From Paenibacillus sp. GP183 (GTDB lineage: Bacteria; Bacillota; Bacilli; Paenibacillales; NBRC-103111): 64,000 bases of DNA. Below the pieces are notes generated by a model. It searched no databases. It was not told the DNA's origin and saw nothing but the letters and a program-made list of their open reading frames with translations. Shown here piece after piece: positions 51,507 through 60,410 of this stretch (position 1 is its first letter; each line of letters begins with the position of its first letter). A program made the translations under genes and the position numbers. The stretch covers positions 3,404,001-3,468,000 of the forward strand of contig NZ_FNSW01000001.1 of the NCBI RefSeq assembly GCF_900104695.1, written 5' to 3'.

Positions 51507-51872
51507 ACACGGACAGAGGCTGGGCGCTTGCCGCAGGAAGAATGAAAAACATTCTTCCTGCGGCAGTCCCGACTTTTGTACGCTCTGGAACGATGAAAAA
51601 CACGCTTCCAAGGTACGATTGGCCGAGATTTGGGCCTATTTGACCTCTGGAAGCATGAAAAACATCGTTGCAGAACAGATTCTTGCTGCCGCTGCTTCTG
51701 AAAGAATGTTTTTCATCTTTTCAGGGATCCGAAGACTTGCCAACCGAGTATGTATCTTTAACGCATTAGGCATCGTGGGAAGTTGCAACTTGTTCTAACT
51801 CTCAAATCCGCCAATTGACATATGGAGGTGTATCATTCAAATGAATATGAACGAATCTATAGTTACAATGTT
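51507..51872. other. Gene-free convergent region holding array C
   Basis: Between coaW and the MFS gene. It contains the four-palindrome array at 51531-51723. No gene or clear T-tract terminator seen outside it; the first palindrome may itself terminate coaW transcription. Confidence 0.6.
51531..51723. repeat. Array C: four 25-bp palindromes with 51/62/51-bp steps
   Basis: Cores at 51535-51559, 51586-51610, 51648-51672 and 51699-51723. The first has perfect 14-bp arms (CCGCAGGAAGAATG, loop AAAAA, then the complement). Copies 2 and 3 keep TGGAA and the ATGAAAAACA centre; copy 4 is the inverted orientation with a TTTTT loop. Between copies 2 and 3 a weaker hairpin (AGGT, GGCC / GGCC, ACCT) is centred on the mirror point 51629. 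GCGGCAG in spacer 1 complements CTGCCGC in spacer 3. Confidence 0.85.
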
Positions 51873-53147
51873 TCATTCAAACTTACGAATAGCGGGAAAC
51901 GAGAGAGCAAAAGCAACTATGATTAAGACTAATGCGGAGCTTATCCCAATGGTCCATAAGCCGCCAATGTTTTCAGCGAGCCAGCCTGTCAGGATGTAAC
52001 CTAATGGAAGCAGCGCGATTGAACCGAATATATCTAAACTCACCACACGTCCATAAGCCTCATGCGGCACCAATTCTTGCAAACTGACTTCCCAAATAAG
52101 TCCAAAGAGCATATACCCGGCTCCATGAATCGCCATAATGACAACAATCATGGGAATCCATGAAGCAAAAGTAAGGCAGACAAGTGCCGCGGCTGATATC
52201 GCTACTCCCAAATATGCCAAAATGCCGCGATGTTTCCATGTGCGTCTGCTGCCGAATAAGAAAGACATAACCAACGCACCAACGGCAGCCGCTGAAGATA
52301 CGATCCCGAAAATATAAGACGGGAAATTCAAATGGATATTGATTAACCACGGCAGCACAACCACGATCATCCCTCGGCCCAATATATTGATGAACGAGAA
52401 CGCCAAAATGGTGACCCACAGCCAATCATGTTTACGAAGTTCAAAATACCCGCTGAGCAGCTCATTTCGTAGTTTTTGGAAAATTTTGGTTTTCGGTTGA
52501 GGCGTATCTGATTGCTCCATTACAGGAACAGGAACTTTTACATACATCAGACTTAAGGTAGAAACCAAAAATCCCAGCGCATTGACTCCCAGACCAAAAG
52601 CGCCGGAAGAGAATCCGACAATGAGCCCGCCCAGAGAAGGACCCAGCGTCATGGCAAGCTGCTGTGAAGCCTGCGTTAAGGCATTAGCCGCATTGCGAAT
52701 ATCTTTGGTGAAGATCTGAGCTCTAGTCGCCGCATAAGCAGGTTGAAACAGAGCTTGCATCGCACCAAAAAGGATGGCAAACAGATAAAGATCCATGAGA
52801 GTCATCCTATTCATTGCTGCTAAAAAGGTAACAATTCCCAATAAAATGAAGCGAACCGAATCCGTAATGATCATCATGGGTACGCGAGGCAAGCGATCGG
52901 CCAAGATACCTGAAAATGGAAGTAAAATGACCTGGGGAATCATTAACAGTGTCATCATCCAACCAATGGTTAAAGTTGACCCGCCCAAGGAAAGCGCAAT
53001 GATGGGCAAAACTACGTTCAAGACGGCGCTGCCTAAATTTGCAAGAGACTGGCCAATCCACAGTGCGGTAAAGTTACGTGACACCTGGATCGGCCTGAAT
53101 AATTCCAGATTCCTATTATTGACAGCAATTTCTGGTTCCACGCCCAT
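51873..53147 (-). CDS. MFS transporter (DHA3/EntS-like)
   Basis: A 424-residue, 12-helix major facilitator: FTALWIGQSLANLGSAVLNV in helix 1, the loop motif GILADRLPRVPMMIITDSVR after helix 2, typical of the DHA3 group that exports macrolides or siderophores. It is the last gene of the leftward operon headed by a sugar-type ABC transporter and lies 14 bases after the ROK regulator. It may export a product or toxic intermediate of that pathway (inference). Confidence 0.88.
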   Translation of the reverse strand: MGVEPEIAVNNRNLELFRPIQVSRNFTALWIGQSLANLGSAVLNVVLPIIALSLGGSTLTIGWMMTLLMIPQVILLPFSGILADRLPRVPMMIITDSVRFILLGIVTFLAAMNRMTLMDLYLFAILFGAMQALFQPAYAATRAQIFTKDIRNAANALTQASQQLAMTLGPSLGGLIVGFSSGAFGLGVNALGFLVSTLSLMYVKVPVPVMEQSDTPQPKTKIFQKLRNELLSGYFELRKHDWLWVTILAFSFINILGRGMIVVVLPWLINIHLNFPSYIFGIVSSAAAVGALVMSFLFGSRRTWKHRGILAYLGVAISAAALVCLTFASWIPMIVVIMAIHGAGYMLFGLIWEVSLQELVPHEAYGRVVSLDIFGSIALLPLGYILTGWLAENIGGLWTIGISSALVLIIVAFALSFPAIRKFE

Positions 53148-53161
53148 ACCTCCGAGCTAGT

Positions 53162-54292
53162 CTATACCGTTGTCCACGTGACCTGTACCTTGTTTTCAAT
53201 AACTGCACGGGTAGCGCCAAATAAGCAGGCATCGTCACCCAGCGGAGTGATGTACATCTTGGGAGTTAGAGTCAACAACCCTGACAAAGCATTTAATAAT
53301 TTGCCTAAGAAATTATCGATACGAGACGTCATTATTCCCCCAAACACGATGGTATCTGGATCTAACAAAGCAGCCACATTCACAATGGCGTATGCAAAAT
53401 GCTTAATAATGGAATCCTCATGGCGGTTGTTTTCTTCATTGGAATTTTCGCTGCTTAAGCTGAGGGCCGTACTGCCATAATGGGCTTCGAAAAAACCAAG
53501 CCGATCCGACTTTTCAAATAGATTCGCCGGAATTTGGCACGGATCCACAATCAGGTTGCCGATTTCACCGGCTGCGAAGTTCGAGCCCCTGTACAGCTTG
53601 CCGTCAATTAAAATACCGGCGCCAATTCCACGGTCGAGGTGTATATAAACCGAGACACCCGACAAAGATTTTCGCTTCCAAGCATCACCCATCGCCGCTA
53701 ATTTGACATCATTCTCTACGACTACGGGAAATTGAAGATGCTTCAAAAAATACTGTTTAATCGGCTCCCGACTCCAACCGAACTCAGGAGCGTTGGAGAC
53801 GATTCCCTGGGCATTCACCACACCAGGCACTGCGATGCCAACGCCTAACATGAGCTCCGGATCGATCTGTTGCGCCGATATCAATTTCATCAAACGATCA
53901 GCCGTTTCGATACTCATGGATTGGCCATCGTCTTTGTGGGACTTGTACTGCTCTTCAGCGTAAACCTTGCCGACCAAATTGGTAATCCGGATACGAATTT
54001 TGTCTTGATTCATTTGAATGGCACCGATGTATCTGGCATCCGGATTCAATTTAATTAATTGCGGCGGTTTACCGCCCTGCGAAACTCCATCGCCGGCTTT
54101 ATGCAGCCATCCCTCGGTGAACAATTCCTTCACGATTGCAGAAACCGTGGGTGGACTAATTCCGGATATTGAACTCAATTCTGCGCGACTGGTGACGTCG
54201 ATTTGTTCAAGCAGCGAAAGAATCGAGTTTCGGTTGACTAACCGCAATAAATTGGGTGTTCCAAGCACATTGTTTTTATTATTCAATTCCAT
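53162..54292 (-). CDS. ROK-family transcriptional regulator
   Basis: A 376-residue XylR/NagC-like ROK protein: N-terminal winged helix-turn-helix (SRAELSSISGISPPTVSAIV, residues ~36-55) and a kinase-like sugar-sensing domain (VGIAVPGVVNAQGIVSNAPE, then GAGILIDGKLYRGSNFAAGE and IGNLIVDP). The cysteine zinc motif C-x-C-G-x-x-G-C that normally follows is lost here. It probably binds a sugar or sugar phosphate and controls the surrounding transporter/lyase genes. AT-rich palindromes at 58795-58822 are candidate operators. Confidence 0.9.
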   Translation of the reverse strand: MELNNKNNVLGTPNLLRLVNRNSILSLLEQIDVTSRAELSSISGISPPTVSAIVKELFTEGWLHKAGDGVSQGGKPPQLIKLNPDARYIGAIQMNQDKIRIRITNLVGKVYAEEQYKSHKDDGQSMSIETADRLMKLISAQQIDPELMLGVGIAVPGVVNAQGIVSNAPEFGWSREPIKQYFLKHLQFPVVVENDVKLAAMGDAWKRKSLSGVSVYIHLDRGIGAGILIDGKLYRGSNFAAGEIGNLIVDPCQIPANLFEKSDRLGFFEAHYGSTALSLSSENSNEENNRHEDSIIKHFAYAIVNVAALLDPDTIVFGGIMTSRIDNFLGKLLNALSGLLTLTPKMYITPLGDDACLFGATRAVIENKVQVTWTTV

Positions 54293-54342
54293 TCACCTCA
54301 TTCGCAAAACGCTTGGCGTCGGTCCGTTGACTCCCGACACCT

Positions 54343-55275
54343 TTACTCAATAATAACCGGTTTCGCGTTTTTCAACTGCAGGATTCGGGCTACATTCCCT
54401 CCAAACATTAACTGCATATCTGCTTTGGGTATCCCGATGTTGTGACAAGCGGATTCCTGTAAATCCAGGTATCTCTTAGCAAAACCACGAGGAAAATCAC
54501 TGGAATCCGAGCCAAATACGATTCTGCTCGGACCTATCGTTTCGTATGCTTTCTGAAACAAATTTTGCAGCGTCAGCGTATACGGCATCCATCGAATCCA
54601 GTCATTCGATCCCGAACCATCCACATGCACGTTCGGACTGGACCAAGCCAAATGCAGCAGCTCCTGCCAATAGCCCGCTCCAAAGTGCGGGAAAATAAAC
54701 GGAATGTCGACGTAAGTTTGAACGACATTGGCCATGGTCAGAGGATTGATATAAGGATGATGAACGACCCCGCCGGGTCCTCCCAGAACGCCAAAGTGAA
54801 TTAAACAAGGCAGTTTTCGATCAGCCAAGTAAGTCCAGAAAGATTTTAACTCAGGTGCATCAAAGGATTTCTTCATTAGTGGTCCAAACCATTTGTAGCC
54901 GTGCAATCCCAATTGTTCTACGGCAACCTGCAGTTTTTCCGTTGCTCCATCCTCTGACAAGTCGTGGTGAGCGAAGCCTGTGAATTTATCCGGATGCCTT
55001 TTTACGAGGGCTGCCAGTTTTTCATTCCCGCCACCTGTCAGAAAGTTGACGTGCTGCAGCTGGTGATCTTCCATTTGCTTCAGCCATCTTTGTTCCTGGA
55101 CTACATCGCCGGGATGCTCCTTTTCGGGCTCCTCGAATTTAAACTGTTCACGCCATTTCACCCGAAGCGCCTTTTGGTATTCCAGAATAGCCGGGGGCAC
55201 TTGACGGTGCCGAGGTGCTTGCTTTGCAGGAAAATGCACATGCATATCAATGACATTCTTAATCAAGACATTCAC
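54343..55275 (-). CDS. Amidohydrolase-family enzyme (Amidohydro_2)
   Basis: A 310-residue TIM-barrel hydrolase: metal-binding DMHVHF at about residues 10-15, a His in FPHFGAGYWQELLHLA, and the final catalytic Asp in IVFGSDSSDFPRGF. Members of this branch (decarboxylases and lactonases) act on small organic acids or lactones; the reaction here is uncertain. It lies between permease and regulator genes of the ABC operon, so its substrate probably derives from the imported compound. The start may be GTG 55275 or TTG 55266 (GAGGTG upstream). Confidence 0.86.
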   Translation of the reverse strand: MNVLIKNVIDMHVHFPAKQAPRHRQVPPAILEYQKALRVKWREQFKFEEPEKEHPGDVVQEQRWLKQMEDHQLQHVNFLTGGGNEKLAALVKRHPDKFTGFAHHDLSEDGATEKLQVAVEQLGLHGYKWFGPLMKKSFDAPELKSFWTYLADRKLPCLIHFGVLGGPGGVVHHPYINPLTMANVVQTYVDIPFIFPHFGAGYWQELLHLAWSSPNVHVDGSGSNDWIRWMPYTLTLQNLFQKAYETIGPSRIVFGSDSSDFPRGFAKRYLDLQESACHNIGIPKADMQLMFGGNVARILQLKNAKPVIIE

Positions 55276-55302
55276 CTCATGCTTCCTATTTAAATAAACA
55301 TA

Positions 55303-56127
55303 TTACTTGAGTCCTGTCAAAGAGATCCCTTCAACAATTCGTTTTTGGAAAATAAAGTATACAATGAGGATCGGTATCACAGCCATTGTACTCATCGCCA
55401 TAATCATGTTCCACTGAAGACCGCCGGCGTCCCCAGTCGAATATAACGACATCCCTACAGGCAGCGTGCGCATTCTTTCCTTCGAAACAGCGATGACCGG
55501 CCAAAGGTAGGCGTTCCAATTTCCGAGGAAAGATAGGATAGCAAGCGCCCCCAAGCCTTGTGTGACTTGCGGAAGAACGACTTTAATAAAGATGCCGAAC
55601 TCCGACATCCCATCTATCCTTGCAGCGCCTAACAGGTCGTCCGGAATACCGAGCATAAATTGTCTCATCAAAAATACGGCAAAAGCCTCAATCAATCCTG
55701 GAAACATGATGCTCCAATAGGTATCTGTCCACCCAAAATTACTGCTCATGACGTACCAAGGGATAACAAGCAATTCGGTAGGAACCATCAATGTGCTCAA
55801 GATGATAACAAAAATCAATTTATTCCCTTTAAATTGCTGCTTCGCGAGCGTATATCCAATGAGTGAAGCAAAAAACAAATTACTTATAGTGGAGACAATC
55901 GCTATTAAAAAGCTGTTTCCGTACCAGCGAACGTACTTGGTCTCTGCAAATATGGTATGGTACGCATCCAATGACCACTTCTTGGGCCAAAAACTGAATG
56001 TATAAAACTCGGGCAAGGTTTTAAACGATGATAGAACCATCCACAGGAACGGCATCGCAACCACAAAAATTCCAATCCATAGAACGAAATGGATGATGAT
56101 TGCAGCTACATCAACCTTTTTTCGCAT
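55303..56127 (-). CDS. Carbohydrate ABC transporter permease (MalG-like)
   Basis: A 274-residue permease with six helices and the EAA loop AARIDGMSEFGIFIKVVLPQ, the docking site for a shared ATPase. It pairs with the MalF-like subunit encoded just upstream. The ATG at 56127 has AAAGGGG upstream; an earlier start at 56151 would overlap the previous gene. As usual for CUT1 transporters no dedicated ATPase is in the operon; an MsmX-type shared ATPase elsewhere would energise it (family knowledge). Confidence 0.93.
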   Translation of the reverse strand: MRKKVDVAAIIIHFVLWIGIFVVAMPFLWMVLSSFKTLPEFYTFSFWPKKWSLDAYHTIFAETKYVRWYGNSFLIAIVSTISNLFFASLIGYTLAKQQFKGNKLIFVIILSTLMVPTELLVIPWYVMSSNFGWTDTYWSIMFPGLIEAFAVFLMRQFMLGIPDDLLGAARIDGMSEFGIFIKVVLPQVTQGLGALAILSFLGNWNAYLWPVIAVSKERMRTLPVGMSLYSTGDAGGLQWNMIMAMSTMAVIPILIVYFIFQKRIVEGISLTGLK

Positions 56128-56140
56128 ACTCTCATCCCCT

Positions 56141-57082
56141 TTAATATTCATAAGTCCTGTTAATCAGCTTCATCTGAACCAAAGTCACAAGTAGAATCAA
56201 TGCAAACAAAACAACGCTTACGGTGGACGCAAACGGCAGATTGAAGTTGTTGAATCCTTCATTGTACACATAAACGACGATACTCACGGTGCTATTGAGC
56301 GGTCCGCCTGCTTGACCCCCGCTGCCTCCGGTAAGGTTGGCAATTTGCGTGAAGGTTTGCAGGGCGCCAATGACGCCGGTCACCGACAAAAACACAAAGG
56401 TTGGGTTGAGCAACGGCCAGGTGATTTTCCAGAATAGCTGCCAACCGGACGCTCCATCAATTCTTGCTGCTTCATAATAGGACTTCGGAATGGATTCCAA
56501 TCCCGCCATGGAGATGAGCGTTGCATAACCGGATGATTGCCATATAATCACAATACTTACGGCCATGAGTGCCTCACTGGGACTTCTCAACCATTGGTGA
56601 GTGGGCAGATGAAGCGAATGGAGAATGACATTGATAAAGCCCATGTTAGGGTTATACATAAGACGCCAAACCCAACTGATCGCTACGGCTGATGTGATAT
56701 ACGGGAGAAAATAAATGGTCCTGTAGAACCCTTTGAATCGTTTAATCCTGCCAATCATTAGTGCCAGGATGATTCCAATGGCCAATTGGCAAGGCACAGT
56801 AATAATCACATATAAAATGGTATTCGTAAAGGCTCGCAAAAAATCCTTCGATTTAAACAACATCTGGTAGTTATCCAAGGTAAATCCCGCGCCTGATTGC
56901 TTGAAAAAAGACATCGCAAACGCATAAAGTGTCGGAGCGATACGAATCCCAAGGAAGAAAATGAGTGGAATCGCCAAAAATGTGTAGGCAGTCAGCGCCC
57001 TTTTATTTTGTAGGGATAAACGATTTGTAAAAGCAAAATGTGACGATTTCTCTTCAGGGGATTCAGCGAATACACGTTTCAC
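56141..57082 (-). CDS. Carbohydrate ABC transporter permease (MalF-like)
   Basis: A 313-residue permease with six helices and the EAA loop YYEAARIDGASGWQLFWKIT (LPL-like ending TWPLLNP). It starts at a GTG with GGTGGTGGAG upstream, 112 bases after the binding-protein gene. It forms the membrane channel with the MalG-like subunit. Confidence 0.93.
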   Translation of the reverse strand: MKRVFAESPEEKSSHFAFTNRLSLQNKRALTAYTFLAIPLIFFLGIRIAPTLYAFAMSFFKQSGAGFTLDNYQMLFKSKDFLRAFTNTILYVIITVPCQLAIGIILALMIGRIKRFKGFYRTIYFLPYITSAVAISWVWRLMYNPNMGFINVILHSLHLPTHQWLRSPSEALMAVSIVIIWQSSGYATLISMAGLESIPKSYYEAARIDGASGWQLFWKITWPLLNPTFVFLSVTGVIGALQTFTQIANLTGGSGGQAGGPLNSTVSIVVYVYNEGFNNFNLPFASTVSVVLFALILLVTLVQMKLINRTYEY

Positions 57083-57193
57083 TGCTACTCCACCACCTTC
57101 TATTATGATCTAGTTGGAAAAACCGGAACGAAGGGTATCAGTCCTTTACTGCGGCTTGATTCCCTTCGTTCCCGGCTAAACTATTGAGTAGAA

Positions 57194-58516
57194 TTACTTG
57201 ACCTGACTGAAATATTGATCGCGAATTTCTTGCTGCTTCTTGATCAGTTCATTAAATGTTTGTTCGACAGGAGCATTGTTGAGCAAAATTTTATTGGTTC
57301 CGTCAATGATCGCTTGTCTCTCATCTTTTTCATTTACGAAATAAGTCGCATGAGCGGCTTTCAGACCTTTTACAAACGGTCCGTAGATCGGATCTGCCGT
57401 AATCGACGCATCATCGGAAAGTGAAGCTGCAGCAGGCAGCTCGCCGACTTCTTTTAACCAAGTCTTCTGGGTTTCTGCAGAAATGAGGAATTTAATAAAT
57501 TTCTGCGAAGCATCCAGTTTCGCGCCGGAAACACCTTTGGCTATGCCATGAACCCAATAGGAACCGAAGTTCGACTCCATCCCGCCTTTATCTTTGGTAG
57601 GCAGCGTGGTTACTCCCCACTCGGCAGCTGTATCCTTCTTGAGGTTCTGAATCGCGAATGAGCCGTCAATGATCATGCCTGCTTTGCCGGATTTAAATGC
57701 AGTCTCATAATCAGTATTAAAGTTTTGCTCTCCGATCTTCGCTTTGGTGAACATATCCATGAAATATTGGAAGGCTGCCAATCCTTGCGGTGACGAATTC
57801 CACTGCACCTTCTTATTGTCGCTGCTAAACGGTGTAACTCCCCATTGACGAAGCATAACCTCTTCAAAAACATGGTATCCCTGACCGCCTACATCTGGAG
57901 CAAAGCCTTCTTGCTCTAGCTTTCCATCCTTGTATATAGTCATTTTTTGCGCTTGACTGATCAGATCATCCCATGTTTTTGGCGGGCTGTTAGGATCCAA
58001 TCCGGCCTTTTTGAAAAGATCTTTATTATAGAATAAAGCAAGAGAACGCACCGCTGTTGGTAAAGCGTAATACTTTCCATCTATTTTTGAGTCTTTGACC
58101 ATCGGTATGTAATATTTATCAATATCTGCTGTGCTCATGAAACCTTCAGGAATCGGTTGCAGATACCCTTGCTGCACATATTGTGGTAACCATCCATAGA
58201 ACAGGTTCATAACTTCAGGACCATTTTTGGCGTTCATTGCAGCAGTAACCTTTTGGTTGTATTGATCGTAAGGAAAGTCCTGCGTTTCAACCGTGATATT
58301 AGGGTACAGTTTCTGAAATTCCGGGATCAATTTTTTGATTAAAGATACTTTCTGCGGGTAACTGTACTGCCAATACGTAATGGTTACTTTTTCAGTGCTG
58401 GCTTTATCCGTGGTACCCTTGTCTGTGCTGGCAGCCTTATCAGTACTAGGAGTGGAACACCCCGCTAACAACGATAACGCCAGAGCAGATACTGCGACTA
58501 ATTTAACTTTGCCCAA
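57194..58516 (-). CDS. Extracellular solute-binding lipoprotein (family 1, sugar type)
   Basis: A 440-residue substrate-binding protein. The TTG at 58516 with GGGGAGG eight bases upstream gives a clean signal peptide with lipobox SLLAGC; then a Ser/Thr/Asp/Lys linker with imperfect ASTDK repeats. The folded domain carries VTITYWQYSYPQKVSLIKKL and YYALPTAVRSLALFYNKDLF, typical of family 1 oligosaccharide/glycoside binding proteins. It is first in the operon and delivers its ligand to the two permeases. The ligand is not predictable from sequence. Confidence 0.93.
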   Translation of the reverse strand: MGKVKLVAVSALALSLLAGCSTPSTDKAASTDKGTTDKASTEKVTITYWQYSYPQKVSLIKKLIPEFQKLYPNITVETQDFPYDQYNQKVTAAMNAKNGPEVMNLFYGWLPQYVQQGYLQPIPEGFMSTADIDKYYIPMVKDSKIDGKYYALPTAVRSLALFYNKDLFKKAGLDPNSPPKTWDDLISQAQKMTIYKDGKLEQEGFAPDVGGQGYHVFEEVMLRQWGVTPFSSDNKKVQWNSSPQGLAAFQYFMDMFTKAKIGEQNFNTDYETAFKSGKAGMIIDGSFAIQNLKKDTAAEWGVTTLPTKDKGGMESNFGSYWVHGIAKGVSGAKLDASQKFIKFLISAETQKTWLKEVGELPAAASLSDDASITADPIYGPFVKGLKAAHATYFVNEKDERQAIIDGTNKILLNNAPVEQTFNELIKKQQEIRDQYFSQVK

Positions 58517-58901
58517 TGCAAAAACCTCCCCAATAAAATTGAAATGCATTCCACCACATGTTGCCCCTGTAAATCGATCACCCGAACAATTTACATAGTT
58601 TCTAAACTTTCCGAATAAAGCGTATTCATGATAAATTATAATCTATTCAAAATAGTCCGTCAATTAATAATTTTTTTACAATCATACAAAGATTCTGAAT
58701 ATTGACAAATCATGCTTTCAGGCATAACATGGTCTGTGTAATTAGCAATCCGCTATAAAATATTCATAAAAATAACGGTGTGGTGATGGACAGCTTATTA
58801 AATTAATAAACTTAATTAAGTTAGTATTTTGCAACTGTTCATTTGTTCTACATCATTTATTTTATATGGATCGTAAAATCGAATTGTGAGGAGGCAAAGC
58901 A
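58517..58901. other. Divergent promoter region of the ABC and lyase operons
   Basis: No gene. AT-rich, with two abutting palindromes at 58795-58822 nearest the lyase gene and GAGGAGG at 58889-58895 before its ATG. Confidence 0.7.
58795..58822. promoter_or_regulatory. Two abutting palindromes, candidate ROK operators
   Basis: TTATTAA-A-TTAATAA (58795-58809) and AACTTAATTAAGTT (58809-58822) are both perfect. They lie between the divergent operons, one of which encodes a ROK regulator, whose family binds AT-rich palindromes. Confidence 0.55.
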
Positions 58902-60410
58902 ATGAATGTAAGACAAACCATTCTAGACCGTGAAGGACACTCCTTCCCAGGTGCTACCTATACTGAAGTTGTATTAGCTCCTGCCTACGACAATCAGAAG
59001 TATGTCTTATTAGACCCAATGATTGCTATTCACAAAGCTCACCTGATCATGTTGGTTGAACAATCATTGCTCACCCGCGAGCAGGCTGCTCACATTATGC
59101 GCGCAATCCAAGCGCTCGACTTAACACAAATTCAAGAGACCCCTTACGATGGTAACTTCGAAGATTTGTTCTTTCTTGTGGAAAGCCAAATTATGCAGCA
59201 AACCGGAGAAATTGGCGGAAGTTTGCATCTGGCTCGAAGCCGCAATGACATGGGAGTGGCGATGTATCGTCTAACCCTGAGGGAAAAGCTGTTGACTACA
59301 CTCCGATCCATTTGTACTTTCTTACAGACACTATTGGATACAGCTGATAACCATGTGGATACGGTTATGCTCGGCTATACACATACCCAACAAGCTCAAC
59401 CTATGACCTTTGCCCATTATTTAACTGCAGTATTCGATTCCGTGAGCCGCGACTTTAAACGTTTTCAAGCTGCTTATGTGACTTGCAATTGCAGTCCTCT
59501 CGGTGCTGCTGCCTTAACCACCTCCGGATTCCCTATAAGTCGTTCTCGTGTAGCCGAATTGCTCGGCTTTAACGGTCTGGTCGAGAACTCCTATGATGCC
59601 ATTGGTGGCGCCGACTACCTTGGTGAAGCTGCCACTACTTTACAATTGTCGTTCCTTGGTTTAGGCCGATTTGTTCAAGATTTACTGCTTTGGTCGACGC
59701 AGGAGTTTTCTGCGATCCGTGTGGCCGATCCCTATGTACAAATCAGTTCCATCATGCCGCAAAAGCGGAATCCTGTCTCTCTTGAACATATCCGATCACT
59801 GAGCTCCAGCGGAGTTGGTACTTCGACTACCGTCTTACATATGCTGCACAACACACCATTTGGAGACATTGTTGATACCGAAGATGATTTACAACCCCAT
59901 TTATGGCACAGTCTCAAATTGTCGGAGCAGATTCATCGCCTTTTAGGCGTAGTTGTTGGAACGCTTGAAGTGAATAAAGAAGTATTGCTTGAACGTGCAA
60001 GACGCAGTTTTGCAACCATCACCGAGTTAGCTGACACGCTTGTGCGGGAAAAGAACATTCCTTTCCGAAGTGCGCACTCCATTGCCAGCGCAGTGGTCAA
60101 GAAGGCCCTTTCTCGTCAATTGGACGCTTCCCAAGTTACCAGTGATCTCGTAGATGAGGTTGCCCAAACCGTCGTTGGACATTCCCTGAACATTTCTTCA
60201 GAATTGGTCGCACGTGCTATGGATCCGGTTCATTTTGTTGAAATCCGTACATTACCGGGGGGACCTGCACCCTCCGAGATGCAGAGAGCTCTCGCTGAAA
60301 GAAGAAAATCCCTGCAAAACGCTCTCACCTGGCTCGACACCCAGACGGAACATTTGAGAACGTCCAGCAAAAACCTGAACGAAATTACACGGGAATGGAG
60401 CCAGTATTGA
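58902..60410 (+). CDS. Argininosuccinate lyase-like enzyme
   Basis: A 502-residue member of the fumarase/aspartase/argininosuccinate-lyase superfamily: GGSLHLARSRNDMGVAMYRL near residue 105-125, GYTHTQQAQP near 165 (catalytic His), and the superfamily signature SSIMPQKRNPVSLEHIRS near 285. These enzymes release fumarate from a C2-substituted succinate. It differs from true ArgH in having an N-terminal extension of about 30 residues and GYTHTQQ in place of GYTHLQR, and it is in no arginine operon. It shares an operon with a sugar kinase and BshB2. Substrate unknown; a sugar-linked malate/aspartate is one possibility. Confidence 0.88.
   Translation: MNVRQTILDREGHSFPGATYTEVVLAPAYDNQKYVLLDPMIAIHKAHLIMLVEQSLLTREQAAHIMRAIQALDLTQIQETPYDGNFEDLFFLVESQIMQQTGEIGGSLHLARSRNDMGVAMYRLTLREKLLTTLRSICTFLQTLLDTADNHVDTVMLGYTHTQQAQPMTFAHYLTAVFDSVSRDFKRFQAAYVTCNCSPLGAAALTTSGFPISRSRVAELLGFNGLVENSYDAIGGADYLGEAATTLQLSFLGLGRFVQDLLLWSTQEFSAIRVADPYVQISSIMPQKRNPVSLEHIRSLSSSGVGTSTTVLHMLHNTPFGDIVDTEDDLQPHLWHSLKLSEQIHRLLGVVVGTLEVNKEVLLERARRSFATITELADTLVREKNIPFRSAHSIASAVVKKALSRQLDASQVTSDLVDEVAQTVVGHSLNISSELVARAMDPVHFVEIRTLPGGPAPSEMQRALAERRKSLQNALTWLDTQTEHLRTSSKNLNEITREWSQY

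Noticed and set aside
58902-60410. Calling the lyase argH outright
   Set aside because: Active-site changes and the operon context do not support a role in arginine synthesis.
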